Made by a program: the position numbers and the translations under genes
Assembly (NCBI GenBank): GCA_965261695.1
Contig: OZ253474.1
Span: 682,001 to 746,000 of the forward strand
Source of the DNA: Bin5 sp965261695
GTDB lineage: Bacteria > Chloroflexota > Anaerolineae > Caldilineales > Caldilineaceae
Length of the DNA: 64,000 nucleotides
Direction of reading: 5' to 3'
Shown: positions 1 through 9,332 of the stretch, piece after piece
How the letters are laid out: every line of letters starts with the position of its first letter
Position numbering within the stretch: position 1 is the stretch's first letter
Notes under the pieces: model-generated
The model's input: the letters and a program-made list of their open reading frames with translations, nothing else
What the model was told of the DNA's origin: nothing
The model's database searches: none

Positions 1-1316
1 GCGAACTGCTGGCCGTCCGGCCCGTACCAGATGGGGATGCGATGGCCCCACCACAGCTGGCGGCTGATGCACCAGTCGCGGATATTTTCCATCCAGTGGT
101 AGTAGTTTCTTTCGAACCGCTGGGGCACGATCTTGATGCGCCCGTCCCTGACCGCGGCGATGGCGTCTTCGGCCAGTGGCTTTGTCTTCACGAACCATTG
201 CGTGCTCAGCAGCGGCTCGACGATGGTGTGGCAGCGCTGGCAGTGGCCAACCTCATGGACGTGGGGCTTTTCGTCGACGACGAGTCCGGCGGCGCGCATG
301 TCTTGCCACAGTTTCTGTCTGGCGGCGAAGCGGTCCAGCCCGGCATAAGGGCCGGCGGCTGCGTTGAGGCTGCCGTCGTGGTTGGCGATATTGAGATACG
401 GCAGGTCATGGCGTTGTGCGATCTGATAGTCGTTGGGGTCGTGGGCGGGCGTTACTTTGAGCGCGCCGGCGCCGAATTGAGGGTCCACGTGCTCGTCGGC
501 GATGATGGGGATCTCGCGGTCGAGCATTGGCACCAATGCGGTTTTGCCGATCAGGTGGGCGTAACGGTCGTCGTGCGGATGGACGGCGACGGCGGTGTCG
601 CCCAGGATCGTCTCCGGCCGGGTCGTGCTGACCTCGACGTGGGCGGCGTCGGGCGCGTCGCCGTGGGGGTGTTGCAGCGGATAGCGGAAGGTGTAGAGCT
701 TGCCCTCGATCGGCTCATGCTCGACTTCCAGGTCGCTGATGGCGCTTTCGCAGCGGGGGCACCAGTTCACAAGGTAGTTGCCGCGGTAGATGAGATTGTC
801 GTTGTAGAGGCGGATAAAGGCCTCCAGCACGGCATCGCTGAGGCCGTCGTCGAGGGTGAAGCGTTCGCGGCTCCAGTCGCAGGAGATGCCCATGCGGCGC
901 TGCTGCCCGCTGATCTGGCCGTGATATTCGTCCTTCCAGTCCCACACCTCCTGCAGGAAGCGTACTCGCCCCAACTCGTGACGGGTCGTTCCGGCCTCGG
1001 CCAGCTTGCGTTCGACGACATTCTGGGTGGCGATGCCGGCGTGATCGGTACCCGGCACCCACAGGGTCGGCCGTCCCGCCATGCGGTGATAGCGGACCAG
1101 CATATCCTCGATGGCGCTGGTGGTGGCGTGCCCCAGGTGGAGCGCGCCGGTCACGTTCGGCGGCGGCATGGAGATGACGAACGGGGGTGCGTCCGGGTCG
1201 GCCAGGCCGCTCTCGATCTGCTGTTCGGGGCGGAAGAAGCCCATCGACTCCCACCATTCGTACAGCTTCTCTTCCCACTGCTGGGGGTCGTAGATTGTGG
1301 GCATTTCCTGCGTCAT
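1..1316 (-). CDS. valS: Valine-tRNA ligase, N-terminal part (runs off the left edge)
   Basis: Charges tRNA-Val with valine in the cytoplasm. About 438 residues are visible. The class I HIGH signature appears as HLGH near residues 60-63 inside PPPNVTGALHLGH, followed by a VPGTDHAG block and the start of the editing (CP1) domain with TTRPETILGDTAVAVHP. These are hallmark ValRS sequences. The C-terminal half with the KMSKS loop and anticodon-binding domain lies outside the window. The ATG at 1316 is preceded by an AGGA element about 8 bases upstream, and the gene sits directly behind a T-box leader, which confirms strand and start. Family assignment is secure. Confidence 0.97.
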   Translation of the reverse strand, partial: MTQEMPTIYDPQQWEEKLYEWWESMGFFRPEQQIESGLADPDAPPFVISMPPPNVTGALHLGHATTSAIEDMLVRYHRMAGRPTLWVPGTDHAGIATQNVVERKLAEAGTTRHELGRVRFLQEVWDWKDEYHGQISGQQRRMGISCDWSRERFTLDDGLSDAVLEAFIRLYNDNLIYRGNYLVNWCPRCESAISDLEVEHEPIEGKLYTFRYPLQHPHGDAPDAAHVEVSTTRPETILGDTAVAVHPHDDRYAHLIGKTALVPMLDREIPIIADEHVDPQFGAGALKVTPAHDPNDYQIAQRHDLPYLNIANHDGSLNAAAGPYAGLDRFAARQKLWQDMRAAGLVVDEKPHVHEVGHCQRCHTIVEPLLSTQWFVKTKPLAEDAIAAVRDGRIKIVPQRFERNYYHWMENIRDWCISRQLWWGHRIPIWYGPDGQQF

Positions 1317-1360
1317 GCTGGTATTCCTTTTGCCTGCTGCCCCGTTGGGGGAAATAGAAC

Positions 1361-1394
1361 AAAAAAGTCATCTCATCCAAAGGACGAAATGACT
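1361..1394 (-). terminator. Intrinsic terminator of the valS T-box
   Basis: On the minus strand the arm at 1382-1394 pairs with 1366-1378 across a three-base loop. The 13-bp stem has one or two mismatches or wobbles and is followed by a run of T residues. Its 5' arm begins right after the T-box sequence, so it competes with the antiterminator. Confidence 0.88.
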
Positions 1395-1665
1395 CCGCGG
1401 TACCACCTTGGTTAGCAGGCGGCCATCACAGTTGAAGCGAGGGGCCACATGCTCTCTCTACCGCGCTAACGGGCGGACCCGGGGAGAGTTAAGCTCTCTA
1501 TCTATTCACTCTCCCAGCCTTCCCGGCGACTTTCCCCGGTGATGCTCCAGCGTCTATCCGAAACGATGCTGTGAGCCACCTGTGCACTGCGTAAACGAAC
1601 ACCCCTTTCAGCCCAGGGGGGCGTCTCTCTGGCGTCCGCGCGCGTGGGTACTGCTCCGGTGCGCT
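1361..1665 (-). promoter_or_regulatory. T-box riboswitch leader of valS
   Basis: Read on the minus strand, the leader contains the canonical T-box AAGGTGGTACCGCGG (1395-1409), which pairs with the uncharged tRNA acceptor end. It is followed at once by a terminator hairpin and the valS start. Further upstream are an AGTA element and an AGAGAG purine block typical of stem I (about 1620-1655). A GTG triplet at 1577-1579, next to a GAGC/GCTC helix, is a possible valine specifier; I hold this placement only loosely. Uncharged tRNA-Val should favour the antiterminator and switch valS on. The exact 5' end is not determined. Confidence 0.9.
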
Positions 1666-1770
1666 GCCTGTCTCGATGATTTTAGCGCAGTATAGAGCTT
1701 GGGGGCGGCGTTGTCAATTTTGCGGGCGTGCTGCGTGCATCCCGTCGTGCGGGCAAACGATACGAGTCCG

Positions 1771-2673
1771 TCAGCCTACGTAGCCCATTCGGGGCGCTTT
1801 GCGCGTGTTGAGGAGACCTTCCAGAGAGTAGAGCAGGAGGGCTGCCCAGATAAAGGAGTAGCCGACGAGGTCCGCCGTCGTGAACGGCTCTTTGTAGAGG
1901 AAGACACCGAGGAGAAACTGGGTCGTTGGGGCGAGATACTGCATCAGGCCCAGAGTCGACAGGGGGATCAGACGGGCGGCCGCGCCGAAGCTGACGAGAG
2001 GGACGGCGGACACGATTCCTGTGCCGAGCAGGAGCGCGATGCGGAGCCAGCCGCCGCTGGACCCAGCACCGCTGCCCTGCTGTCCCGTGTACAGCAGGAT
2101 AAGCAGGGCAGGACCCAACATCAAGGTCATCTCCAGGCAGAAGCCCTGCATTCCGCTCAGGTCGATCTGTTTCCGCACCAGCCCGTAAATCGCGAAGGTG
2201 AAGGCCAGCGACAAGGCGATCCAGGGTAGCTCGCCGCGACTGAGCGTCAGATAAAGCACGCCCGAAACCGCCACCAGGACGGCGGTCTTTTGGCCGCCGC
2301 GCAACCGTTCGCCGAGGAAGATGCCAGCCAGCAGTACACTGAGCAGCGGGTTGATGAAGTAGCCCAGACTGATCTTGGAGACATAGCCGGTATTGACCGC
2401 CCACATGTAAGTGAACCAGTTTACCAGGGTGAGGAGGGAGGCCGCCAACACCAGCAGGAAGGTGCGGGGGGAGCGCCACACCTGCAGCAGCCAGGCTCGC
2501 TGTCTCAATACGGTCAGGACGATGATCATGGTCACTGCGGACCAGATCAGGCGGTGGGCGAGCGTCTCCAAAACGGAGAGGGCCTGCAGCTGTTTCCAGT
2601 AGATGGGAAGAAAACCCCACGTGCCGTAGGCGAGGAGGGCATAGAGGTAGCCGCGATTGGAGGAAATCTTCAT
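1771..2673 (-). CDS. rarD: EamA-family permease, RarD type
   Basis: A 300-residue, very hydrophobic protein with about ten predicted transmembrane segments. It starts with the RarD-like block YLYALLAYGTWGFLPIYWK and contains VNWFTYMWAVN and SLGYFINPLLSVLLA, typical of the RarD branch of the drug/metabolite transporter superfamily. Length matches the family (about 290-300 aa). The substrate is unknown; the historical name (chloramphenicol-sensitive protein) says little about physiology. It follows the penicillin-acylase gene by 49 bases on the same strand and may be cotranscribed with it. Confidence 0.9.
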   Translation of the reverse strand: MKISSNRGYLYALLAYGTWGFLPIYWKQLQALSVLETLAHRLIWSAVTMIIVLTVLRQRAWLLQVWRSPRTFLLVLAASLLTLVNWFTYMWAVNTGYVSKISLGYFINPLLSVLLAGIFLGERLRGGQKTAVLVAVSGVLYLTLSRGELPWIALSLAFTFAIYGLVRKQIDLSGMQGFCLEMTLMLGPALLILLYTGQQGSGAGSSGGWLRIALLLGTGIVSAVPLVSFGAAARLIPLSTLGLMQYLAPTTQFLLGVFLYKEPFTTADLVGYSFIWAALLLYSLEGLLNTRKAPRMGYVG

Positions 2674-2722
2674 ATTGAAGGGGGGAACTGTTCATTCCGT
2701 GCCCGTTTGCCCTGATCGCCGG

Positions 2723-5247
2723 TCAGGCGGGACGGCCTTTCAGGGTGAGGCGATGGCGGGTCGCTTCCTCAACCGCCGCCCGGCTCCAGGGCATCTTGTG
2801 ATAGGCTCCTTCCAGCCACATGGGGATCTGATCGGCATAGTTGCGGCTGACCGGATGGCCGGACTGACCGCTGCCCGTCAAGCCCAGCGCTGCGTCCCAG
2901 TTGCCGACATCGAGAATCTGCCGGTAGCTGGCCTGGACCTGGACCAGGCCGGGAGGGAGTTCGGGCATGAACCCGGTCTGGTTGAGCGTGGTGCCGTCGC
3001 CGCCAACCGGGTACGGCCCGCGGTTGAAGAGCCAGCCGAGGATGGGCGCGCTGCCCAGCGTGTGGTTGTAGCGGATCTGGTGAATCCGCCCCCAGGCCCA
3101 CTTGCGCGGTGTGGGATTCACGTCGCGGCGCAGTCGATCCACCGCCAGTTTAAGCGACGTCTCGATCAACTCATCTCTTGATCGTCGTTGGCCGCTGGCG
3201 GCGTCGGCATACCAGGGCGATTCTTCCTGATTTTGCAGCAGCTCGAGCAGGCGGGTTTCGGCGCGGAGCATGAAGCCGTTGACGAGGAAGATGGGGCTGC
3301 TGCCTTTGCCCAGATATCCCTCGGCGGTCGCGCCCAGTTTCTGCCCGAAAGTCAGGTCGAGCAGGTGCAGGAGCGTGTAGTGGAAGACTAGCGCGGCGGC
3401 GCTCTCCTGATCCATGTGATAGCCCCAATCCTGTAGCATGTTGACCGCGATGCGCACGTAGGGATCGTCGCTCAGCTGTCGAGTCAGCAGGGGGGTGAGC
3501 GCCTCGGCGTAGATGCTCGTCTGGTCGAGTTGAATCTGCTCCATATCGCGCAGGGAAAGGCGCTTCTTCTGCCCCAGCATCTCTTCGATGCGCCGCGCGC
3601 GCCAGCCGGGCAGCGTCTCGAAGGTAAGAACATAGGGGTAGTCGTCGCCGGTAATCTTGTTGTTGGCGGTCACGACCATGCCGCTGGCCGGGTTGAGCAG
3701 TTTGGGCAGTTCCTGATCGGGTATCAGCCCAGCCCACTCGTAGCTGCTGCTCCAACCGGGTGCAGGAACCAGGCCGTTGCCGCCGCGACGCAATGGGACG
3801 GCGCCGGCCATGCGGTGGGCGATATTGCCTGCGCAGTCGGCGAAGACGAAGACCTGCGAGGGCGCGCTCCAATCAGCCAAGGCGGCGTCGAACTCCTGCC
3901 AATTCTGCGCACGATTGATACGCAGGACGGCGCGTATCACCTTGCCCGGCTCGTGTCCGATCCAGCGCAGAGCCAGCGGGGCAGCCGTCAGCGCAGGATC
4001 GTCGGGGAAGCCGGAGGGCGCATTGCCGGCATTTAGCAGACCGCTCAACAGGGGGCCGTTGCGGGTGATCACCACCTCTTCCAGGTGGGGGCGCGTGCGG
4101 TTGCGCAGGTAAATCTCTTCGCGGATGACGGTTGCCTGCTCCCATTCGCCCTCATATTCGAAGCGCGGCGGCTCGCCGGGCTCGTTTTGCGGATGGGGGC
4201 GCTCGACGTACACGTCCTGCACATCGGGGAAGGCGTTTGTCATGCCCCAGGCGATCTGCTCATTGTGGCCGATGATGATGCCCGGCGCGCCGGCGAAGGA
4301 GGCCCCGCTGACATGAACGCCGGGCGCGGATGAATCGGGCGGCGCGGAGGAGAGGTGCATCTCGTACCAGGCGCCGGGCATCGTCATGGCGAGGTGCGGG
4401 TCGTTGCACAGGATTGTGCGCCCACTGTTCGTCTTCTCGCTCGACACCGCCAGGCGTTGCTGCCCTGGCCCATGCCCTGGCCGCCGAGCGGTATCCACTC
4501 CTTCAGTTGTTCGTATTCGTTCAACATCAGCCCGGCGGTATGCAACAGACGCATCGAGTCCTGGCTGCCGGCGCCCTCGTCAATAGTCGGATTGGTTGCC
4601 GGATAGTTCGGCTCCAAGTCGGCGGCCAGCGTCGAGTCCAGCTTGCCCAGCAACTGTAAACGGATCAATTCGCTTTCCCAGTTGATGCTCAGGCTCCAAG
4701 CTATCATCTTGGAAAAGGCCAGGATGTCCACGGGCGCCCACTGCTCCGGCTGGCGGCGAAGCAGGTTGAACTCGGCGGCCAACCTCCCCTTGCGGCTGCG
4801 GATATAGGCATTTACCCCTTCACAATAGTGACGCAGGGTCGTCGTTGTGGCTTCGTCCAGGGCTGCCAGATCCGCGTGGGCGGCGCGTTGAAAGCCGATG
4901 ATGCGGCTAAAGCGATCGGCTTCCAGCGCGACCGTGCCGAACAACTCGGCCAAGCGTCCTTGGGCGACGCGGCGGTTCTGCTCCATCTGCCACAGCCGGT
5001 CCTGTGCGTGGACAAAGCCCTGCGCCCGCCACAGGTCGGGCTCGGTCTGGGCATAGATATGGGGGATGCCATGTTTGTCGCGCAGGACCTCTACGGCGGC
5101 ATCCAGTTCGGGAAGCTCCAGTTCGCCCTCATGTTGGGGCGCGGGCCGCTGAACCAGCCACCAGTAAACGTAGATGATGAGACCGCCGCTCAGGAGGAGG
5201 ATGACGAAGAGGAGAGCGAGGGCCAGGATCAAGGTTGGCAGGGTCAT
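2723..5247 (-). CDS. Penicillin-acylase-family N-terminal-nucleophile hydrolase, interrupted by a frameshift
   Basis: The two halves lie in different frames: 5247 to about 4450 (signal anchor plus alpha-chain region) and about 4498 to 2723 (beta-chain region). The N-terminus has a membrane/signal segment at about residues 2-27, then VLRDKHGIPHIYAQTEPDLWRA and FVHAQDRLWQME, typical of Ntn amidases. The nucleophile motif GQGSNAW falls at the end of the first frame, and the expected continuation AVSS...GRTILCNDPHL is in the second. Inserting one C around 4450-4451 restores a single protein of about 840 aa, a normal length. This is either a base-calling error or a very recent pseudogene. I chose ATG 5247 over GTG 5271 for its better ribosome-binding spacing. 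Likely an exported amidase or acyl-homoserine-lactone acylase; substrate not predictable. Confidence 0.85.
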
Positions 5248-5429
5248 GGGCTTCCGTCTGGTGTGTTTCACTGGTTTTCAGTTCCGAAACTGATTGAGGG
5301 GCGCCGCGCGCTTCCTCGATTCTATCACCTGTGTTAAAACCAAGTAAAATCGGTCGATTGTCTTTTCGAGTTGGCCTATCCGCCATCAGCTTCTTTCACA
5401 GTTGTCCAGAGGCAATACGAAGCCGCCCC

Positions 5430-6515
5430 ATGCGCACCGATCTCTTTGACTACGACCTGCCCGAGCGCTTCATCGCCCAGCGGCCGACGGAGCCGCGCGA
5501 CGGCAGCCGCCTGCTGGTGTTGGATCGGGCGACAGGACGAATCGAGCACCGCGGATTTGGCGAGGTCGGCGCGTTTCTGCGGGCGGGCGATCTGCTGGTT
5601 GCCAACGACAGCCGCGTGATCCCGGCGCGTCTGCGCGCGCGCAAGCGCAGCGGGGGCACGGTGGAGATCTTTCTGCTGCGTCAATTGGACGAGGGCGGCA
5701 GGGAGTGGAGTTGTCTTGTGCACGGGCGCGGTCTGGACAGGGGCGCCGTGGTGGCGTTGGCAGGTGGGCCGATCGAGGCGGAGATCGTCGCTGAGGGGGC
5801 GGGCAGCCTGCGCACGGTGCGCTTTGCGGCGCCGATTTGGGCGGAGTTGGACGCACTGGGGGAGATCCCACTGCCGCCTTACATTCGCGACTTCAGCGGT
5901 GACAGGGGACGCTATCAGACGGTCTACAGCCGCGCCGAGGGCAGCGTCGCGGCGCCGACCGCCGGTCTACACTTCACGGCGGAGCTACTGCAAGCTCTAC
6001 GCGGGCGGGGAATCGGCTGGGAGACGATCACACTACACGTGGGGCTGGACACATTCGGCCCGGTTACGGCGGAGCGGGTGGCGGAGCATCAGATTCATCG
6101 CGAGTGGGCGCATCTGGCGGGTCAGTCGGCGTGCGCTGTCAACGCGGCCAGACAGCAGGGAGGCCGCATTGTGGCCGTGGGCACAACCTCTACGCGCGCG
6201 CTGGAGTACGCCGCCAGCGGCGCGCAGGGCATCGATCCCTACGGGGCGCAGCGCGGGCGCGAGGCGGTCGCCCCGTTCGCGGCTGAGGTCGATCTGTTCA
6301 TTTATCCGGGCTACTGTTTTCGGGCCGTTGACGTGCTGCTGACAAACTTTCATCTGCCGCGCTCCTCGCTGCTGATGCTGGTCAGCGCCTTTGTCGGGCA
6401 GGCCCATCCCCAAGAGCTGGACGCGGGACGCCGGATGCTGCTGCGCACCTATGAAGCGGCCAAGGCGGAGGGGTACCGGTTCTACAGCTTTGGCGATGCC
6501 ATGCTGATCCGGTGA
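5430..6515 (+). CDS. queA: S-adenosylmethionine:tRNA ribosyltransferase-isomerase
   Basis: Transfers and isomerises the ribosyl group of SAM to 7-aminomethyl-deazaguanine in tRNA, giving epoxyqueuosine in queuosine synthesis. The start at 5430 gives MRTDLFDYDLPERFIAQRP, the standard QueA N-terminus, and 361 aa. Conserved blocks include PTAGLHFT, VGTTSTRALE and TNFHLPRSSLLMLVSAF. An in-frame start at 5331 would add 33 non-conserved residues, so I rejected it. It is transcribed toward pyrD, with a 141-base convergent gap. No other queuosine genes are visible. Confidence 0.97.
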   Translation: MRTDLFDYDLPERFIAQRPTEPRDGSRLLVLDRATGRIEHRGFGEVGAFLRAGDLLVANDSRVIPARLRARKRSGGTVEIFLLRQLDEGGREWSCLVHGRGLDRGAVVALAGGPIEAEIVAEGAGSLRTVRFAAPIWAELDALGEIPLPPYIRDFSGDRGRYQTVYSRAEGSVAAPTAGLHFTAELLQALRGRGIGWETITLHVGLDTFGPVTAERVAEHQIHREWAHLAGQSACAVNAARQQGGRIVAVGTTSTRALEYAASGAQGIDPYGAQRGREAVAPFAAEVDLFIYPGYCFRAVDVLLTNFHLPRSSLLMLVSAFVGQAHPQELDAGRRMLLRTYEAAKAEGYRFYSFGDAMLIR

Positions 6516-6546
6516 AGGGCGTTTGGAGTGCAGACGCGTGATTGGG

Positions 6547-6571
6547 CGTATTTCGTACTGCGTATTCCGTA
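6547..6571 (+). repeat. Intergenic 7-bp-unit repeat (CGTATTN), copy 1
   Basis: Three and a half consecutive units of a CGTATTN-type heptamer in the gap between queA and pyrD. The same array recurs at 36334-36358 and, shorter, at 60783-60800, always between genes. Confidence 0.75.
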
Positions 6572-6656
6572 GGAATCGTAGAGACATGCGCCGACAGTGT
6601 ACGACCTCCTGCGCGGGAAGTCTTCCCAAAACGAACTAAGCAAAACGCAATACAGT

Positions 6657-7655
6657 TCAGGCCGCGTTTGGAGCCGGCGGCGTGGAGGGCGCGATCGCAT
6701 AGAGCGGTTCGCGGTGGGCGCGGTTGTGGAGTTCGGCGACGCGGGCGATATTCTGAGCTGCCATCCACTGTTGGAGTTCGGCGCGGATGATCCGGATGGC
6801 GTTTTCGCCGCGCAGGTAGATGGCGCTGCCGACGCCGACGACCGTGGCGCCGGCCATCAGCATTTCGACCGCGTCCTGGCCGCTGCTGACACCGCCGGTG
6901 CCGATGATGGGTGTGTGGGGACAGGCTTTGCGCGCATCGTAAACGGCCTTGAGCGCGATCGGTTTGAGGGCCGGGCCGCTGATGCCGCCGCTGCGGTTGG
7001 CCAGGACCGGCTGCCCGCTGTACGGGTCGAGGACCAGTCCTGGCATCGTGTTGATGGCGCAGAGCGCGTCGGCGCCGGCATCGACGACGGCCTGGGCGAT
7101 ACGGCCGACGCTGGGCACGTTCGGGGCCAGCTTTACGATCACGGGGATCGCCTGGTCGGCGACGGCTGCCTTCACATATTGGGTAACAGCCGCGGCAGAC
7201 TCGGCATTGGCGGCGAAGGGTTCGCCGAAACTGTCCTCCACATTGGGGCAGGAGATGTTTACCTCGATGCAGTCGGGGCGGGCGCGGGCGATGCGGCGGG
7301 CGACGTCGCCGAACTCGGCGGCTGTGCCGGCAAAGATGCTGGCGATGACGAGAACTCCACGCGGCTGCAGCCGCGCGCGGGCCTCATGCAACAGGCCGAC
7401 TTCCTCGTCTACGCCGGGATTCGCCAACCCAATCGCATTGAGGAGGCCGCCGCCCCAGTCGACGCAGGAGGGGTTGACATGACCGCTGCGGGGGGTTGGT
7501 CCGCAACTCTTGGCGGTTACCGCGCCGCAGCCGGCCGCGGCGGCGCGCTCCAAAAGGCTGACCGTCGTGCCCCAGATGCCGCTCGCAAGCACAAGCGGCG
7601 TGGACAGTTCGCGGCCAAGAAATGTGACTGAAAGATCGGGTGGTTTATCAGGCAA
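6657..7655 (-). CDS. pyrD: Dihydroorotate dehydrogenase, class 1
   Basis: Oxidises dihydroorotate to orotate in pyrimidine synthesis. The 332-aa FMN barrel has AKSCGPTPR near the N-terminus, the catalytic-cysteine block VNISCPNVED (class 1B uses this cysteine), VKLAPNV, and the phosphate/FMN motif GTGGVSSGQDA. No ATG is available in the right place. The likely start is TTG at 7655, 6 bases after the pyrF-pyrE stop, which implies translational coupling. Class 1B enzymes normally work with an electron-transfer subunit, PyrK; none is visible here. Confidence 0.93.
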   Translation of the reverse strand: MPDKPPDLSVTFLGRELSTPLVLASGIWGTTVSLLERAAAAGCGAVTAKSCGPTPRSGHVNPSCVDWGGGLLNAIGLANPGVDEEVGLLHEARARLQPRGVLVIASIFAGTAAEFGDVARRIARARPDCIEVNISCPNVEDSFGEPFAANAESAAAVTQYVKAAVADQAIPVIVKLAPNVPSVGRIAQAVVDAGADALCAINTMPGLVLDPYSGQPVLANRSGGISGPALKPIALKAVYDARKACPHTPIIGTGGVSSGQDAVEMLMAGATVVGVGSAIYLRGENAIRIIRAELQQWMAAQNIARVAELHNRAHREPLYAIAPSTPPAPNAA

Positions 7656-7661
7656 TTTGGT

Positions 7662-9188
7662 TCACTCGCGGCCCTGCTCAGAATCAAAGGCTGCGCCGCC
7701 GCCGATGGCGCCGGAAGCCAAGAGCTGCTTGCGAATCTCTGCGGGGATGTGTCCGGTCGACGCCAGAAGCTGCAACACCTCATTCAAAGCCAGGACGCTG
7801 TGGACGCGAATGCCGATCTCCCGCAGATTCTCGACGCCGCCCTGCTGCCTGTCGAGCAGCACGACCGCATCCTCGACCACCAGCCCGGCGGCGCGGAACA
7901 GCTCGACCGAACTGACGATGCTGCCGCCGGTTGTGATCACGTCCTCGATAATGACGACACGTTCGCCCGGCTGCCAATGCCCTTCGATTTCCTTGCCGAG
8001 GCCGTGGCGCTTGCTCTCCTTGCGATTGTAGATGAGGGGGACGCCGGTGGCCAGGGAGACGGCCGCGCCAATTGGCAGCGCCGCGTAGGGGATGCCAGCG
8101 ACGCGGTCGCACTCAAGCGGTTGCAGCAAGTCGGCATAGGCGCGGGCCGCCACCTGCATCAGGTCGGGCTGGCTGACGAGCAGGCGCAGGTCGACGTAGA
8201 GGGAGGAGCGTTTGCCGCTGGCCAGCGTGAAATCGCCGAACTGGAGCGCGCCCAACTGGGCCAGGCCGATGGTCAGTTGGTCGTGAGGCGAGGAGGGCGG
8301 GACCGTCCCGCCGCGTTCTGATTTCGTGCCAACGTGCTGCTTTGTCCTTGCACGGTTAATCTGATCCCGCAACTCTTGCGCGGCTGACCGCGGATTATCG
8401 GACTGTGTTACGCCGCGGGTGGCGGAAATGAGCATGCCCAGCCCGTCGGCGCGCAGACCGGCTGCGAGCGCCGCGTCCAGGTCGCCTCCCTGCGCGCCGA
8501 TTCCCGGCACAAGCAGCCAGGCGGCGGGCGCGACGGCGCGTACTTCGTTCAGCGACTCGGGGTAGGTAGCGCCCACGACCAGCCCCACGTCAGGCGACCA
8601 TGCGACCGCTTGCTCTGCCACCTGCATGAACAGGGGGACAGCCTTGTCATCGCCTTGCCCGTCGCGGACGGAGAGTCTCTGCAACGCGCCGGCGCTGGGG
8701 TTGGAGGTGTGGCAGAGCACGAAGAGCCCCTTGCCCTCGTAGGCGGCGAAGGGCGCGATGCTGTCCCTGCCCAGATAGGGGCTGAGCGTGACCGCGTCGG
8801 CGCCGAGTTCGTCGAAGCAGGCGCGTGCGTAGGCGGCGGCGGTGGAGCCGATGTCGCCTCGTTTGGCGTCGAGGAGGACGGGGATGTCGGCGGGGACGGC
8901 GGCGATGGTCGCGCGCAGGAGCGCCATGCCCGGCTGACCCAGCGCTTCATAGAAGGCGATGTTGGGCTTGTAACAGCAGACAAACTCGGAGGTGGCCTCG
9001 ATGACGGCCCGGTTCCAGCGCAGCAGCGCGTCGCAAATGCCATTTGTCCCGCCAGCGGAAGCCGCGTCAGAAACTGGTCCGACGGCATGGTGCTGCGCGG
9101 GGCAGGCAGCGGGCGTGGGGTCGAGGCCGACGCATAGCAGCGTATGATTGCGGCGCGCGGCCGATTCCAGCTTGGCGAAAAAGGACAT
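7662..9188 (-). CDS. pyrF-pyrE: Fused orotidine-5'-phosphate decarboxylase / orotate phosphoribosyltransferase
   Basis: Encodes the last two steps of UMP synthesis in one 508-aa chain. Residues 1-280 are a type 2 OMP decarboxylase with LLDAKRGDIGSTAAAYARA at about 105-123. Residues about 305-508 are orotate phosphoribosyltransferase with YNRKESKRHG and the PRPP loop VVIIEDVITTGGS (411-423). A Ser/Pro-rich linker (about 281-305) joins them and is encoded by a stretch containing a 17-base palindrome at 8296-8312. The order decarboxylase-then-transferase is the reverse of the eukaryotic UMP synthase. It precedes pyrD in a two-gene pyrimidine operon. Confidence 0.95.
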   Translation of the reverse strand: MSFFAKLESAARRNHTLLCVGLDPTPAACPAQHHAVGPVSDAASAGGTNGICDALLRWNRAVIEATSEFVCCYKPNIAFYEALGQPGMALLRATIAAVPADIPVLLDAKRGDIGSTAAAYARACFDELGADAVTLSPYLGRDSIAPFAAYEGKGLFVLCHTSNPSAGALQRLSVRDGQGDDKAVPLFMQVAEQAVAWSPDVGLVVGATYPESLNEVRAVAPAAWLLVPGIGAQGGDLDAALAAGLRADGLGMLISATRGVTQSDNPRSAAQELRDQINRARTKQHVGTKSERGGTVPPSSPHDQLTIGLAQLGALQFGDFTLASGKRSSLYVDLRLLVSQPDLMQVAARAYADLLQPLECDRVAGIPYAALPIGAAVSLATGVPLIYNRKESKRHGLGKEIEGHWQPGERVVIIEDVITTGGSIVSSVELFRAAGLVVEDAVVLLDRQQGGVENLREIGIRVHSVLALNEVLQLLASTGHIPAEIRKQLLASGAIGGGAAFDSEQGRE

Positions 9189-9332
9189 CGAGCTGCCTCA
9201 CATTGACAGAGTTGTAAGCCGCGGCGCGGCAGACAATGCGGTTCGGCCAATGCTACGCCAGGCGGATGGATCGGTCAAATGAAGGCAGCATCGGGGAATT
9301 GGAATGGAGCGCGGTCGTCGGGGAGCGGAGGG

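Noticed and set aside
42..1415. Long plus-strand open frame opposite valS
   Set aside because: It is the antisense shadow of valS and of the T-box leader; its composition has no protein signature, and the minus strand has textbook ValRS motifs.
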